NCBI RefSeq assembly: GCF_943193155.1
Contig: NZ_CALPDB010000006.1
Span: 1-64,000, forward strand
DNA: 64,000 nt
Direction of reading: 5' to 3'
Origin: Veillonella intestinalis
GTDB lineage: Bacteria > Bacillota > Negativicutes > Veillonellales > Veillonellaceae
The stretch's first letter is position 1, and each line of letters begins with the position of its first letter. The notes under the pieces are model-generated. The model was not told the origin of the DNA. It saw only the letters and a program-made list of their open reading frames with translations, and did not search any database. The translations under genes and the position numbers were made by a program. Of the stretch, positions 28,231 to 37,793 are shown piece after piece.

Positions 28231-30141
28231 TTATTTACGTTCTTTTGCTTCTTTTAAAATGTCAGCCAAGAAGTCTTCCCATTTAACGGCGCCTTTTTCA
28301 CCTTCTAAGCGACTGCGAACTGCTACAGTACCGTCTTGTTCTTCTTTATCCCCTACAACTAACATATACGGTACTTTTTCCATTTGCGCTTGACGAATCT
28401 TATAGCCAATTTTTTCGCTACGATCATCCAATTCTACACGAATGTAAGATTTTTTGAAAGCATCACGCAATTTCTTAGCATATTCTACATGTTTTTCACT
28501 AATAGGTAAAATCTTAACTTGAACTGGTGCTAACCAAGTTGGGAATGCCCCTGCATAGTGTTCAATCAAGATGCCAATAAAACGTTCCATCGAGCCAAAG
28601 CAAGCACGGTGAATCATGATTGGTTGATGTTTCTGCCCGTCTTCACCAATATATTCCATTTGGAAACGTTCAGGCAAGTTCATATCCAACTGGATAGTAC
28701 CACACTGCCAAGTACGACCAATGGAGTCACGAATATGGAAGTCTAATTTAGGACCGTAGAACGCGCCGTCCCCTTCATTAATTTGATATGGAATTTGCTT
28801 TTCTTCAATTGCTTCACGAAGTGCATTAGTAGCAGATTCCCAAATAGCATCATCACCCATTGCATTATCTGGCTTAGTACTTAACTCTACAGTGTAAGTT
28901 AAACCAAATTGACTGTAAATACGGTCAAAGAGTTCAATAACTTTAATTAACTCTTCTTTAATCTGGGATGGCAACATAAATACATGAGCATCATCTTGAG
29001 TGAAGCTACGTACACGGAATAAACCATGTAAAGCACCAGATAATTCATGACGATGAACAAGACCAAGTTCTGCCATACGAATTGGGAAGTCGCGATAGGA
29101 ATGCATATCATTCTGATATACTAAAATACTACCAGGGCAGTTCATTGGTTTAATCGCATAATCTTCTTCATCAATCATAGTCGTATACATATTTTCACGA
29201 TAATGGAACCAGTGACCAGATTGTTCCCATAGTTGACGATTTAAGATAATTGGCGTACGTACTTCTTCATAATCAAAATCATGATGTACTTCGCGCCAGA
29301 AGTTTTCTAATTCATTGCGAAGTGCCATACCTTTTGGTAAAAAGAATGGGAATCCAGGGCCTTGTTCTTTAATAACAAAAAGACCTAATTCTTTACCTAA
29401 TTTACGATGATCACGACGAGCTGCTTCTTCTAATAAATGTAAGTATTCTTCCAATTCTTCTTTCTTTTCAAAAGCAGTGCCATAAATACGTTGCAACATT
29501 TTATTTTTTTCATCGCCACGCCAGTACGCACCTGCTAAACTCTGAAGTTTGAAAGCCTTCACTTTACCAGTGGAAGCCACATGAGGACCGGCACAAAGAT
29601 CAAGGAATTCACCTTGACGGTACATAGAAATTTCAGCATCAGCTGGTAAGTCTTCAATTAATTCAACTTTATAAGCTTCATTTTTTTCTTTGAATAATTT
29701 AAGTGCTTCCTCGCGAGAAATTACTTCTTTTTCAATCGGGAAATTAGCTTTTACAATTTTCTGCATTTCTGCTTCAATTTTAGCTAAATCTTCTGGTACT
29801 AACACATGTTCCATATCAATGTCATAGTAGAAGCCATTTTCAATCGCTGGCCCAATTGCAAGCTGTGCTTCTGGCCAAAGACGCTTAATAGCCTGTGCCA
29901 TAATATGAGATGCACTATGGCGCAAAGTGTCTTTACCACCTTGTTGTTCAAATGTTAAAAAGCTAACATGAGAGCCATCTTTAACTGCTTCACGTAAATC
30001 AGTTAATTCACCGTCTACCTCTGCTGCTAATACTTTCTTAGCTAAGCTATTGGATAATTGTTTAACAGCCTCCCCTAAAGTAGTGCCCGCTGCATAAGAA
30101 CGTTCACTATTGTCAGGTAAAATAATTTTTACTTCACTCAT
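28231..30141 (-). CDS. thrS: Threonine--tRNA ligase
   Basis: 636 residues, class II synthetase. TGS domain (1-62), editing domain with 'RHSASHIMAQAIKRLWP' (HxxxH, about 75-90) and a conserved 'DLCAGPHVASTGKVKAFKL', catalytic core with the zinc cysteine in 'IKPMNCPGSILVYQ', 'RMAELGLVHRHELSGALHGLFRVRSFTQDDAH' (motif 2) and 'HRACFGSMERFIGILIEHY' (motif 3), and an anticodon-binding C-terminus. Full length. Controlled by a T-box leader that senses uncharged tRNA-Thr. Confidence 0.97.
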   Translation of the reverse strand: MSEVKIILPDNSERSYAAGTTLGEAVKQLSNSLAKKVLAAEVDGELTDLREAVKDGSHVSFLTFEQQGGKDTLRHSASHIMAQAIKRLWPEAQLAIGPAIENGFYYDIDMEHVLVPEDLAKIEAEMQKIVKANFPIEKEVISREEALKLFKEKNEAYKVELIEDLPADAEISMYRQGEFLDLCAGPHVASTGKVKAFKLQSLAGAYWRGDEKNKMLQRIYGTAFEKKEELEEYLHLLEEAARRDHRKLGKELGLFVIKEQGPGFPFFLPKGMALRNELENFWREVHHDFDYEEVRTPIILNRQLWEQSGHWFHYRENMYTTMIDEEDYAIKPMNCPGSILVYQNDMHSYRDFPIRMAELGLVHRHELSGALHGLFRVRSFTQDDAHVFMLPSQIKEELIKVIELFDRIYSQFGLTYTVELSTKPDNAMGDDAIWESATNALREAIEEKQIPYQINEGDGAFYGPKLDFHIRDSIGRTWQCGTIQLDMNLPERFQMEYIGEDGQKHQPIMIHRACFGSMERFIGILIEHYAGAFPTWLAPVQVKILPISEKHVEYAKKLRDAFKKSYIRVELDDRSEKIGYKIRQAQMEKVPYMLVVGDKEEQDGTVAVRSRLEGEKGAVKWEDFLADILKEAKERK

Positions 30142-30266
30142 GGTTATTCCTCCTTAAAATTAAGTTACACCGGCGGGACACGCTGTAACTATTCATCATA
30201 TACAATACTTATTTAAAATTAGCTACACTATCTATTGTCTAATAGGCGCTTTCCTAAACAAGCATC

Positions 30267-30510
30267 AAAAAAGACCTTCCTCCCGACAAGGGACGAAGGT
30301 CTCGTGGTTCCACCCTAGTTAGTCATCTGCAAAGACAACTCACTTTATTGTCGATAACGCCTACTCGCGGATTGGCATACTACAGTTCAACCAATCGGTT
30401 TGAAGGGGGTAACACACTAACTTGTGTAAGATGGTCACAGCCTAGCCATCTCTCTCTGTCACACAGTGGATTAGGTATCATGTCCTTCGCTCTACCTGTT
30501 TCATTTGATG
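30267..30510 (-). promoter_or_regulatory. T-box riboswitch controlling thrS
   Basis: On the minus strand the T-box sequence AGGGTGGAACCACG (30303-30316) is followed by a terminator hairpin (GACCTTC...GAAGGTC, 30273-30301) and a six-T run (30267-30272). The T-box arm can pair to form the competing antiterminator. Upstream lies a long folded stem I region; GAAGG and CCTTC near its ends may close it. An ACC triplet within GTGTTACCCCCTTC is a plausible threonine specifier, but I have not proved its position. Uncharged tRNA-Thr should switch thrS on. Confidence 0.92.
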
Positions 30511-30515
30511 TATAC

Positions 30516-30544
30516 ACTGTACACCAAATTTTCAATAGTGTCAA
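30516..30544 (-). promoter_or_regulatory. thrS promoter
   Basis: Minus-strand TTGACA (plus 30539-30544) and TACAGT (plus 30516-30521), 17-base spacer, immediately upstream of the T-box leader. The stretch from here to 30747 holds no gene I can support. Confidence 0.7.
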
Positions 30545-30747
30545 TACTCATTGTGCACAATTTATTATTTTTTTACAAAATTTTCACAAACCTCAAAACT
30601 AAATATAGTAATACAGCAAATTGTAGCCCTTATTATGTCTCTAAAAATCAAGTATCCATGACTAGCCACCATAGGCAAAATCAGGTAACTTAAATCCAAA
30701 GAGTAACAATAATAAAACCTAAAATTGGGCAACAAAATTTAATAAAG

Positions 30748-30975
30748 CTAAAAATCATGAATTTGATCAACTTCTAAGAAGGTTAATTCTATATCTAAAC
30801 TTCCCAAAACTTGACGTACTAAAGGGGCCGTATCAAATGTGCTCCTAACCATACAAAGTCCTTCAGCACGCTGTAATGTGGTCATAACCCCTAAATATTC
30901 ATAGCCTTCTAAAATACGATTTACGTAATTCGTATGAGTTGGTGAAATTTTAAAATATACATATGATTCGTCCAA
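30748..30975 (-). CDS. DUF4911 domain protein
   Basis: A 75-residue small cytoplasmic protein of the uncharacterised DUF4911 family. 'SYVYFKISPTHTNYVNRILEGYEYLGVMTTLQRAEGLCMVRSTFD' gives a likely alpha/beta fold. It follows the U32 gene by 38 bases in the same direction and ends the mltG-methyltransferase-U32 run. No catalytic residues can be named. Confidence 0.8.
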   Translation of the reverse strand: MDESYVYFKISPTHTNYVNRILEGYEYLGVMTTLQRAEGLCMVRSTFDTAPLVRQVLGSLDIELTFLEVDQIHDF

Positions 30976-31013
30976 TATTAGTCACCCCTCATAGCAACCT
31001 ATACCTTGTACTA

Positions 31014-32249
31014 TTACTGACCTTTTACCTTACATTTACGACGCATCATAGCATATTCTTCTAATGGTGTATCAATGTATAAACGAACTTTCATCTGAGC
31101 ATGTGGTGCCACCGTAATTTCATTGCCCTCTTCATCTGTCATTTTGGAAATCGTATGATACACTAATTCGCCATGAGGCTGACAAAATTCTACTTCATCG
31201 CCTACTTTAAAATTATTACGTTGTTCTAAATACGCATATCCTTCCTCTTCATTATACCCTTCTACAAGGCCAATAAAATCATGTGTTTGAGTATTACTAG
31301 AGGCACCATAATTCTGCGCAGTTTCATCAGGCTTTTCTACTGAAAAACCTTCGGTGTATGGACGATGCGAAATTTTTTCTAATTCTTCAATCCATTCTGG
31401 TTTTACTTCATAATGCTCTGGGTCAGCTAAATAAGTATCCACAGCTTCACGATACACTTTTGTTACCGTAGCTGCATAGTGAACACTCTTCATACGGCCT
31501 TCGATTTTTAAACTATCTACACCAGCCTCTACCAAATCAGGAATATATTTTAACAAACAAAGATCTTTGGAGTTAAAAATATAGGTACCATGTTGATCTT
31601 CTTCAATTGGATAGTATTCACCAGGACGATTTTCTTCTACTAAGGAATATTTCCAACGACAAGCCTGTGTACACTGCCCACGATTAGCATCACGAGTGGT
31701 AAAATAATTGCTCAATAAGCAACGGCCAGAATAGGATATACACATAGCGCCATGAACGAAAGCTTCAATCTCAATGTCGGCTGCTTCCTTCATAGTTTTA
31801 ATATCGGCAATACTTACTTCGCGTGCCACTACAACACGACTAGCACCCTGTTCCTTCCAAAATTCAGTCGTTAAATAATTAGTCGTATTAGCCTGAGTGC
31901 TTACATGACGTTCCAAATTAGGGGCTACTCGTTTTGCTAACAAGAAAATGCCTAAATCAGCCACAATAATAGCATCCACACCAATAGACTCTAGGAATTT
32001 CAAATAATCTTCTAAACCAACTAAATCTTCATTGTGAGGGATAATATTGCATGTTACATAGATTTTTTTACCATGACTATGTACAAATTCAACAGCTTCT
32101 TTTAACTGCTCATTGTTAAAGTTTGAGCTACTAGCACGCAAACCAAAAGATTGACCGGCACAATATACCGCATCGGCACCATAACGAATGGCCATTTTTA
32201 ACTTATCCATATTGCCTGCTGGAGACAACACTTCAATTTGTTTATTCAT
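31014..32249 (-). CDS. U32 family protein, tRNA U34 hydroxylation (TrhP-like)
   Basis: 411 residues. 'PAGNMDKLKMAIRYGADAVYC' opens the U32 fold and 'EAFVHGAMCISYSGRCLLSNYFTTRDANRGQCTQACRW' (about 168-204) holds the conserved cysteines of the family. A beta-barrel C-terminal part ends the protein ('GDEVEFCQPHGE'). In Bacillus and E. coli such proteins make 5-hydroxyuridine at tRNA position 34. It follows the O-methyltransferase gene after three bases, matching the yrrM-yrrN-yrrO cluster, but here only one U32 protein is present rather than two. Confidence 0.88.
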   Translation of the reverse strand: MNKQIEVLSPAGNMDKLKMAIRYGADAVYCAGQSFGLRASSSNFNNEQLKEAVEFVHSHGKKIYVTCNIIPHNEDLVGLEDYLKFLESIGVDAIIVADLGIFLLAKRVAPNLERHVSTQANTTNYLTTEFWKEQGASRVVVAREVSIADIKTMKEAADIEIEAFVHGAMCISYSGRCLLSNYFTTRDANRGQCTQACRWKYSLVEENRPGEYYPIEEDQHGTYIFNSKDLCLLKYIPDLVEAGVDSLKIEGRMKSVHYAATVTKVYREAVDTYLADPEHYEVKPEWIEELEKISHRPYTEGFSVEKPDETAQNYGASSNTQTHDFIGLVEGYNEEEGYAYLEQRNNFKVGDEVEFCQPHGELVYHTISKMTDEEGNEITVAPHAQMKVRLYIDTPLEEYAMMRRKCKVKGQ

Positions 32250-32252
32250 GTA

Positions 32253-32855
32253 TTACTTATTACCTTTCCAAATACTCACACTCATACCATCTCCTAAAGG
32301 ATAAATGGTAGTATTAAATTTCGTTTTATCTTCCACGACGGCTAAAAATTCACGCAGTCGTTTCACAATTGTCTTATATCGGTGAGGTGCTTCTTTCTCA
32401 CCACGTACATACCCTCTAAAAATAACATTATCAGCTAGTACAACAGCTTGCGGTGCCAAATGTGGCAAAATCAATTCCAGTTGCTTCCCATATTGCCCTT
32501 TAGGCCCATCTAAAAAGACCAAATCAAATGTACCATCCAAATTAGCTAATACGTCATTAGCATCGCCTAAATGAAGGGTTATATTCTCTTTATACGAGGA
32601 TTGATTCACATAATACTGCGCCATGCCATGGCGTTTTTCATCGAGCTCAATAGATACAATCTCCGCCCCTGGTGCTGCATGTTTAGCTAATAACAATGTA
32701 GAATAACCAATAGCCGTTCCCACTTCTAACACGCGATTAGGCCGATACAAGCTAATGAGTTCTTCAAATAAATGTACTTCTGACTCGCGCAAAATTGGGA
32801 CCTTATTGAGGACTGCATAAATGCGCTGTTCATTTAAAATCTCTTTAATCTCCAT
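32253..32855 (-). CDS. O-methyltransferase (TrmR/YrrM-like)
   Basis: 200 residues, class I methyltransferase. S-adenosylmethionine site 'VLEVGTAIGYSTLLLAKHA' (about 39-57), acidic 'SIELDEKRHGMAQYYV' and 'DLVFLDGPKGQYGKQLELI' with metal-binding residues as in catechol methyltransferases. Given its U32 neighbour it probably methylates 5-hydroxyuridine in tRNA to 5-methoxyuridine, as TrmR does in Bacillus. It overlaps the mltG end by 11 bases. Confidence 0.85.
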   Translation of the reverse strand: MEIKEILNEQRIYAVLNKVPILRESEVHLFEELISLYRPNRVLEVGTAIGYSTLLLAKHAAPGAEIVSIELDEKRHGMAQYYVNQSSYKENITLHLGDANDVLANLDGTFDLVFLDGPKGQYGKQLELILPHLAPQAVVLADNVIFRGYVRGEKEAPHRYKTIVKRLREFLAVVEDKTKFNTTIYPLGDGMSVSIWKGNK

Positions 32856-33858
32856 AAATCGATGACACCACTTCTAAATGTTCTTCATAAGTCTTCGTAA
32901 AGTGGTGACGCCCTTCCTTATCTGCTACAAAAAATAAATAATCTGTACTTGGTGCATTAAGCACAGCCTCCATTGATTTCATGCCAGGATTTGCAATTGG
33001 CCCTGGAGGCAAGCCCTTGTTAGTGTATGTGTTATACGGGCTCGGTAACTCTGTGTCCTCAATGGACAAATGAGGTTTTGGATACCCTAAAATATATTGG
33101 ATACTAGCACAAGACTGCAATGGCATACCAATTTGTAAGCGCTTCATAAAAACAGCGGCAATAATCGGCCTATCTTCATCAAACTTAGCTTCTTTTTCCA
33201 CTAAAGAAGCTAATGTAATAAATTCAAAAATAGTCATATTTCTCGCTGCAATCTGCTGACGCATAGCTGGGGTCAATTGTTTATTTAATTCCCCTGCCAT
33301 CCGTTTTAAGATATCTTGTGGCTTACTATCCACGGGAATCTCATATGTATTAGGGAATAAAAAGCCTTCTACACGATAATCTACTTTACTAGGGCCATAC
33401 ATATATTGGTAAGGCACATAGGTTTTAGCTTCTTCTAAAAAAGCGGTTTTAGAACCTAAACCATTTTTTTCCAATTCGTCGGCAATTTGTTGAATCGTAT
33501 AGCCTTCAGGAATCGTTACTTTAATAGCTTGTAACTTTCCTTTCTGCAACAACTTAATAACATCTCGCAGACTCACATTTTGTGGAATTTGATAATACCC
33601 TTGCTGTAGTTTATCCATAGAGCCAGTTAAACGTAACGCTAAGCGAAACGTTGTAGGCGAGCTAATAATCCCTTTCTCGTATAACATATCACCAATTTCA
33701 GCACCAGTTTGATCTTTATCAACCGTAAATACTACATTTTCTGGCTTACTCACTATACTATTGGGTTTTAAATATATGACGGCGGCGGCGATACAAAGAA
33801 TAAGCAACAATCCTATAAAGGATGCACCTATCCACTTCAATCGTCTGCTCATAGACAA
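32845..33858 (-). CDS. mltG: Endolytic murein transglycosylase MltG
   Basis: 337 residues. A single N-terminal transmembrane helix (about 10-30), a LysM-like region ('VTIPEGYTIQQIADELEKNG') and a YceG catalytic domain with the active glutamate in 'LASLVEKEAKFDEDRPIIAAVFMKRL' (about 216-241) and 'PSPYNTYTNKGLPPGPIANPGM'. It cuts nascent glycan strands in the periplasm and sets chain length. Preceded by a hairpin separating it from the DUF1292 gene. Confidence 0.95.
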   Translation of the reverse strand: MSMSRRLKWIGASFIGLLLILCIAAAVIYLKPNSIVSKPENVVFTVDKDQTGAEIGDMLYEKGIISSPTTFRLALRLTGSMDKLQQGYYQIPQNVSLRDVIKLLQKGKLQAIKVTIPEGYTIQQIADELEKNGLGSKTAFLEEAKTYVPYQYMYGPSKVDYRVEGFLFPNTYEIPVDSKPQDILKRMAGELNKQLTPAMRQQIAARNMTIFEFITLASLVEKEAKFDEDRPIIAAVFMKRLQIGMPLQSCASIQYILGYPKPHLSIEDTELPSPYNTYTNKGLPPGPIANPGMKSMEAVLNAPSTDYLFFVADKEGRHHFTKTYEEHLEVVSSIYGD

Positions 33859-33917
33859 CCTAACTCCTTATAGTTAATAATCAAAGCAGTATACACAAGA
33901 ACTGCTTATAAACAGGC

Positions 33918-33942
33918 GAAAGAGGGGCTAGGCCCCTCTTTC
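33918..33942 (-). terminator. Strong hairpin between the DUF1292 gene and mltG
   Basis: Perfect 11-base arms GAAAGAGGGGC and GCCCCTCTTTC with a three-base loop. No clean T run follows, so it may attenuate rather than fully end transcription from alaS-ireB-ruvX into mltG, or mark mRNA processing. Confidence 0.6.
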
Positions 33943-33961
33943 CCTAAATTGTAATACCTAA

Positions 33962-34255
33962 TTATTCTTCGTCAAGACCTGCTTCATAAAGGGCCAATAC
34001 GCTTTCAAATTCTTCATCTGTAGGCGCTACATATACATCTTCGCCGTCTTCTTCATCAATGCGAGCGATGATAACTTCTGGTTCTTCATGGCATTTACAG
34101 CCTGGTTCACATTCTTCAGGTGGTAAAGAAATAAGAACAGCAAATTCTTTACCCTCATGATTAATGATCATATCTTCTTCATAATACATTTCGTTGCCTT
34201 CGCCATCATCAATGACAACAACTGACATTTCGCCTTCATACCCTTGTTCTACCAT
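33962..34255 (-). CDS. DUF1292 family protein
   Basis: A 97-residue, very acidic cytoplasmic protein (over 25 percent Asp/Glu). 'VVIDDGEGNEMYYEEDMIINHEGKEFAVLI' fits DUF1292 (YrzB), found next to ruvX and ireB in Firmicutes. A Cys-containing loop ('EECEPGCKCHEEPE') might bind a metal ion; this is unusual and only suggestive. Function unknown. Confidence 0.82.
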   Translation of the reverse strand: MVEQGYEGEMSVVVIDDGEGNEMYYEEDMIINHEGKEFAVLISLPPEECEPGCKCHEEPEVIIARIDEEDGEDVYVAPTDEEFESVLALYEAGLDEE

Positions 34256-34343
34256 GAGGACCTCCTTACGGTTAATATAAGTAGTTATACTACGCCTACT
34301 TGCTAGCCCATCACTATGACTAGTAATACTATAGATTAGCTAT

Positions 34344-34763
34344 TTAGCGTTGATGACTACGACTATCTAAATAACCTTGTAATATGACAACAGCTGCCAT
34401 TTTATCAATGACAGTTTTTCGTTTTTTACGACTTACATCCGCCTCAATGAGCGAGCGTTCTGCCATAACTGTAGATAATCGTTCATCCCAAAACGTTACC
34501 GGTATAGCAATCACTTCCTGTAGCTTAGCTACAAATTCTTCAGTCTTAATCGCTCGATCACCTTTCGTACCATTCATATTTTTGGGCATTCCAACTACAA
34601 GTTCTTCTACTTCATACTCAGTAATCAATTCTTGCAATCGTTGAAAATCCTTTTCTAATGAGGTACGCCGAATTGTTTCAATGCCTTGAGCAGTTACATA
34701 TAATGCATCACTACAAGCCACACCAATCGTACGACTGCCCACATCAAGTGACATTATTCTCAT
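34344..34763 (-). CDS. ruvX: Pre-16S rRNA nuclease RuvX (YqgF)
   Basis: 139 residues, RNase H fold. 'MRIMSLDVGSRTIGVACSD' carries the first catalytic Asp, 'ELVVGMPKNMNGTKGDRA' and 'VTFWDERLSTVMAE' the others, and 'IDKMAAVVILQGYLD' the last. Thought to trim the 5' end of 16S rRNA. It starts one base after ireB ends, the standard Firmicute order. Confidence 0.94.
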   Translation of the reverse strand: MRIMSLDVGSRTIGVACSDALYVTAQGIETIRRTSLEKDFQRLQELITEYEVEELVVGMPKNMNGTKGDRAIKTEEFVAKLQEVIAIPVTFWDERLSTVMAERSLIEADVSRKKRKTVIDKMAAVVILQGYLDSRSHQR

Positions 34764-34764
34764 A

Positions 34765-35022
34765 TTACAGTTTCTTAGCCTTTACATACTCTACAACAAG
34801 TTCTTCAATCAATTCGTCCCGATCCAAACGGCGAATCATGCTACGTGCATTGTTATAACTTGTAATATAAGTAGGCTCGCCAGAGATAAGAAAACCTACA
34901 ATTTGTTCCACTGGATTATATCCCTTTTCTTGCAAAGCGTGATATACATCACGTAATACTTCACCAGCGGAAGGAACATCATTTACTTTTTGAAACATCA
35001 TAGTTTCGTCAGATACACTCAT
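34765..35022 (-). CDS. ireB: IreB family regulatory phosphoprotein
   Basis: An 85-residue UPF0297 protein: 'DVYHALQEKGYNPVEQIVGFLISGEPTYITSYNNARSMIRRLDRDELIEELVV'. In Enterococcus IreB is phosphorylated by the Ser/Thr kinase IreK and affects cephalosporin resistance; N-terminal Ser/Thr residues here could be targets. Encoded between alaS and ruvX, as in relatives. Confidence 0.92.
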   Translation of the reverse strand: MSVSDETMMFQKVNDVPSAGEVLRDVYHALQEKGYNPVEQIVGFLISGEPTYITSYNNARSMIRRLDRDELIEELVVEYVKAKKL

Positions 35023-35118
35023 GCAAAAGCCTCCTTTACAACGGTATAGGTCATAGCGCCTAAGCGCTATAGCCTACACACAGAATAATGACATGGTTAT
35101 TTTTATTTTACCACATTT

Positions 35119-37728
35119 CTATTTTACCATAGATAGAATAGTTTCTTTACCTTTTTCTAAAGCCGCTCCTAAAGCACTAGCATCTTTACCACCAGCTTGC
35201 GCCATGTCAGGACGACCACCACCATTACCACCAGCAGCCTGAGCTGTAGCTTTTACGATGTTACCTGCATGGAATCCACCTTTAACAGCATCTTTAGTGG
35301 CCATACATACGAAGTTAACTTTATCTTCGTGTTTCATACCTAATAGAACAATACCAGAAGCCACTTTGTCGCGTACCATATCGGCAATGCTACGAAGTTC
35401 ATCCATATCAGCCGCTTTTACCTCAGCTACAACAGCTTTGAACTGACCAGCCTCAAAGGCGCTACTTAAAACAGTTTCTAAACCGCCAGACATCAATTCT
35501 TTACGAGCAGCTCCTAAATCATGTTCTAATTGTTTTGCTTCAGCCACAACCTGCTGAGCACGAGCTACAACATCTTCTGGTTTTGTTTTTAAAATAGTAG
35601 CCACTTCACGAAGTTGAGCCTGTTCTTGTTGCGCTAACAATAACGCCGCTTCACCTGTTACAGCTTCAATACGGCGTACCCCAGAACCAATGCCACCTTC
35701 GGAAAGAATGCGGAATGTACCGATAACAGCCGTATTCACAACATGCGAACCGCCACAAAGTTCTACGCTAAATTCTGGGACAGATACTACGCGTACACGT
35801 TCACCATATTTTTCACCAAAGAGAGCCATAGCGCCAAGCTGCTTAGCTTCATCCATGGACATTTCTTGGATCGTCAAATTGCTAGCTTTTAAAATTTCAC
35901 CATTTACTAAATCAGTAATTTGAGCCAATTCTTCAGCTGTTACTGGCGAGAAATGTGTAAAGTCAAAGCGCAAACGATCTGGCATTACTAGAGAACCTGC
36001 TTGGTTTACATGACTACCTAATACTTGTTTAAGAGCTGCATGCAACAAATGAGTAGCTGTATGGTTACGCGCCATCGCTAAACGACGATTCGTATCCACT
36101 TCAAAACTTACAGTATCACCAACTTGTAAATTACCTTCTACAATCGTACCTACATGGTAAGTTGTACCTTCTGGTAATTTTCGAGTTGTATGAACTTCCA
36201 TTTTACCCATTGGCCCTACGATGAAACCAGAATCACCTAATTGACCGCCCCCTTCAGCATGGAATGGCGTAGTGCGTACAATTAAAGTAATTTCCATACC
36301 ATCAGAAGCACTATCAAGGCGATTAGCCCCTTCCCCTAACATAAGAATTTCAGAGGATGTAGCCGTTTCATCATCAGTCAAAACTTCGTCACGAAGGAAG
36401 GTAATGTCTGGCGTTGCTACTTTAGCATCTACATCTTCACGAGCGGCACGAGCACGCGTACGCTGTTCGTCCATGGCTTTTTCAAAACCTACCATGTCGA
36501 TAATAAGGCCTGCTTCCATAGCAATCTCTTCTGTTAATTCCCAAGGGAAGCCATATGTATCATATAACTTAAATACTTCAGTACCTGGTACTTCTTTAGC
36601 ATTGTTAGCTTTTAAATCATCAATTAATGCACTCAATAATTCAAGGCCCTGTGCTAAGGTCTGATTAAAGCGGTCTTCTTCATTAGCCACAACTCGTTTG
36701 ATGAAGTCATGTTTTTCAGTTAAGCCTGGTACACCAGAACCTAAAATATCAATAACTACATCAACTAAATCAGTTAAGAAACGACCTTCAATACCAAGTA
36801 GTCGACCATGACGCACAGCACGGCGTAAAATACGACGTAATACATAGCCACGACCTTCATTAGAAGGCAATACACCATCACTAATGAGCACCGAAATAGC
36901 TCGTACATGGTCACCAATTACCTTCAAGGATACATCAGTATTAGCATCTGTATGATAGGTCACTTTAGCCATGTCCGCCGCTTTTTCAATGATAGGGAAA
37001 ATTAAATCCGTTTCAAAATTACTTTCTTTATTTTGCAATACCGATGCTAAACGTTCTAAACCAGCACCAGTATCAATATTTTTCTTTTCTAAAGGAACAT
37101 ATTCACCTTCAGCTGTACGATTGAACTGAGTGAATACAAGGTTCCAAATTTCAAGATAGCGATCACAATCGCAACCTGGTGCACAATCTGGTTCACCACA
37201 GCCACGAGATTCGCCAAGATCGTAGAAAATTTCACTATCTGGTCCACAAGGGCCTTCCCCAATTTCCCAGAAATTATCTTCTAAACGACTAATATGATCA
37301 TCTGGCAAACCGATTTCATTATGCCAAACATCATACGCTTCTTGATCATCAGGATACACTGTAACATACAAGCGATTTTTGTCTAGTTTAATCACTTCTG
37401 TTAAAAATTCCCAAGCCCAATGAATGGCTTCTTTTTTGAAGTAATCACCAAAGGAGAAATTACCTAACATTTCAAAGAAGGTATGATGACGTGCCGTACG
37501 ACCTACGTTCTCAATATCCCCTGTGCGGATACATTTCTGACAAGTAGTTACCCGTGTACGTGGTGGCACTAATTTACCAGTGAAAAAAGGTTTCAATGGT
37601 GCCATACCAGCGCCAATAAGTAGCAAAGAGGGATCGTTTTCCGGAATTAAGGAAAAACTATCTAACATTAAATGTTGTTTACTTTCAAAAAATTTTAAAT
37701 AAGCCTGACGCAGCTCATTACCCTTCAT
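35119..37728 (-). CDS. alaS: Alanine--tRNA ligase
   Basis: 869 residues. Catalytic core ('LRQAYLKFFESKQHLMLDSFSLIPENDPSLLLIGAGMAPLKPFF'), editing domain with 'RNHTATHLLHAAL' (HxxxH) and 'VELCGGSHVVNTAVIG' (Cys-His), and a C-terminal DHHA1-type C-Ala domain rich in Gly ('GGNGGGRPDMAQAGG'). Full length. It starts with AGGAGGCTGAACTC upstream and leads the alaS-ireB-ruvX-DUF1292 run. No T-box is present ahead of it, unlike thrS. Confidence 0.97.
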   Translation of the reverse strand: MKGNELRQAYLKFFESKQHLMLDSFSLIPENDPSLLLIGAGMAPLKPFFTGKLVPPRTRVTTCQKCIRTGDIENVGRTARHHTFFEMLGNFSFGDYFKKEAIHWAWEFLTEVIKLDKNRLYVTVYPDDQEAYDVWHNEIGLPDDHISRLEDNFWEIGEGPCGPDSEIFYDLGESRGCGEPDCAPGCDCDRYLEIWNLVFTQFNRTAEGEYVPLEKKNIDTGAGLERLASVLQNKESNFETDLIFPIIEKAADMAKVTYHTDANTDVSLKVIGDHVRAISVLISDGVLPSNEGRGYVLRRILRRAVRHGRLLGIEGRFLTDLVDVVIDILGSGVPGLTEKHDFIKRVVANEEDRFNQTLAQGLELLSALIDDLKANNAKEVPGTEVFKLYDTYGFPWELTEEIAMEAGLIIDMVGFEKAMDEQRTRARAAREDVDAKVATPDITFLRDEVLTDDETATSSEILMLGEGANRLDSASDGMEITLIVRTTPFHAEGGGQLGDSGFIVGPMGKMEVHTTRKLPEGTTYHVGTIVEGNLQVGDTVSFEVDTNRRLAMARNHTATHLLHAALKQVLGSHVNQAGSLVMPDRLRFDFTHFSPVTAEELAQITDLVNGEILKASNLTIQEMSMDEAKQLGAMALFGEKYGERVRVVSVPEFSVELCGGSHVVNTAVIGTFRILSEGGIGSGVRRIEAVTGEAALLLAQQEQAQLREVATILKTKPEDVVARAQQVVAEAKQLEHDLGAARKELMSGGLETVLSSAFEAGQFKAVVAEVKAADMDELRSIADMVRDKVASGIVLLGMKHEDKVNFVCMATKDAVKGGFHAGNIVKATAQAAGGNGGGRPDMAQAGGKDASALGAALEKGKETILSMVK

Positions 37729-37763
37729 GAGTTCAGCCTCCTAAATAAATACGATTACTCCTT

Positions 37764-37793
37764 ATTATACTTCTTTAGCCCTATATTTGTCTA
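37764..37793 (-). promoter_or_regulatory. alaS promoter overlapping the upstream stop codon
   Basis: Minus-strand TAGACA (plus 37788-37793) and TATAAT (plus 37764-37769), spacer 18. The -35 hexamer includes the TAG stop of the ABC permease gene, and there is no terminator between, so alaS may also receive read-through. Confidence 0.7.

Noticed and set aside
30545-30747. Short plus-strand frames of 60-80 codons near the T-box and beyond
   Set aside because: They overlap the T-box leader and promoter or low-complexity A/T-rich sequence, with no ribosome site or protein-like composition.
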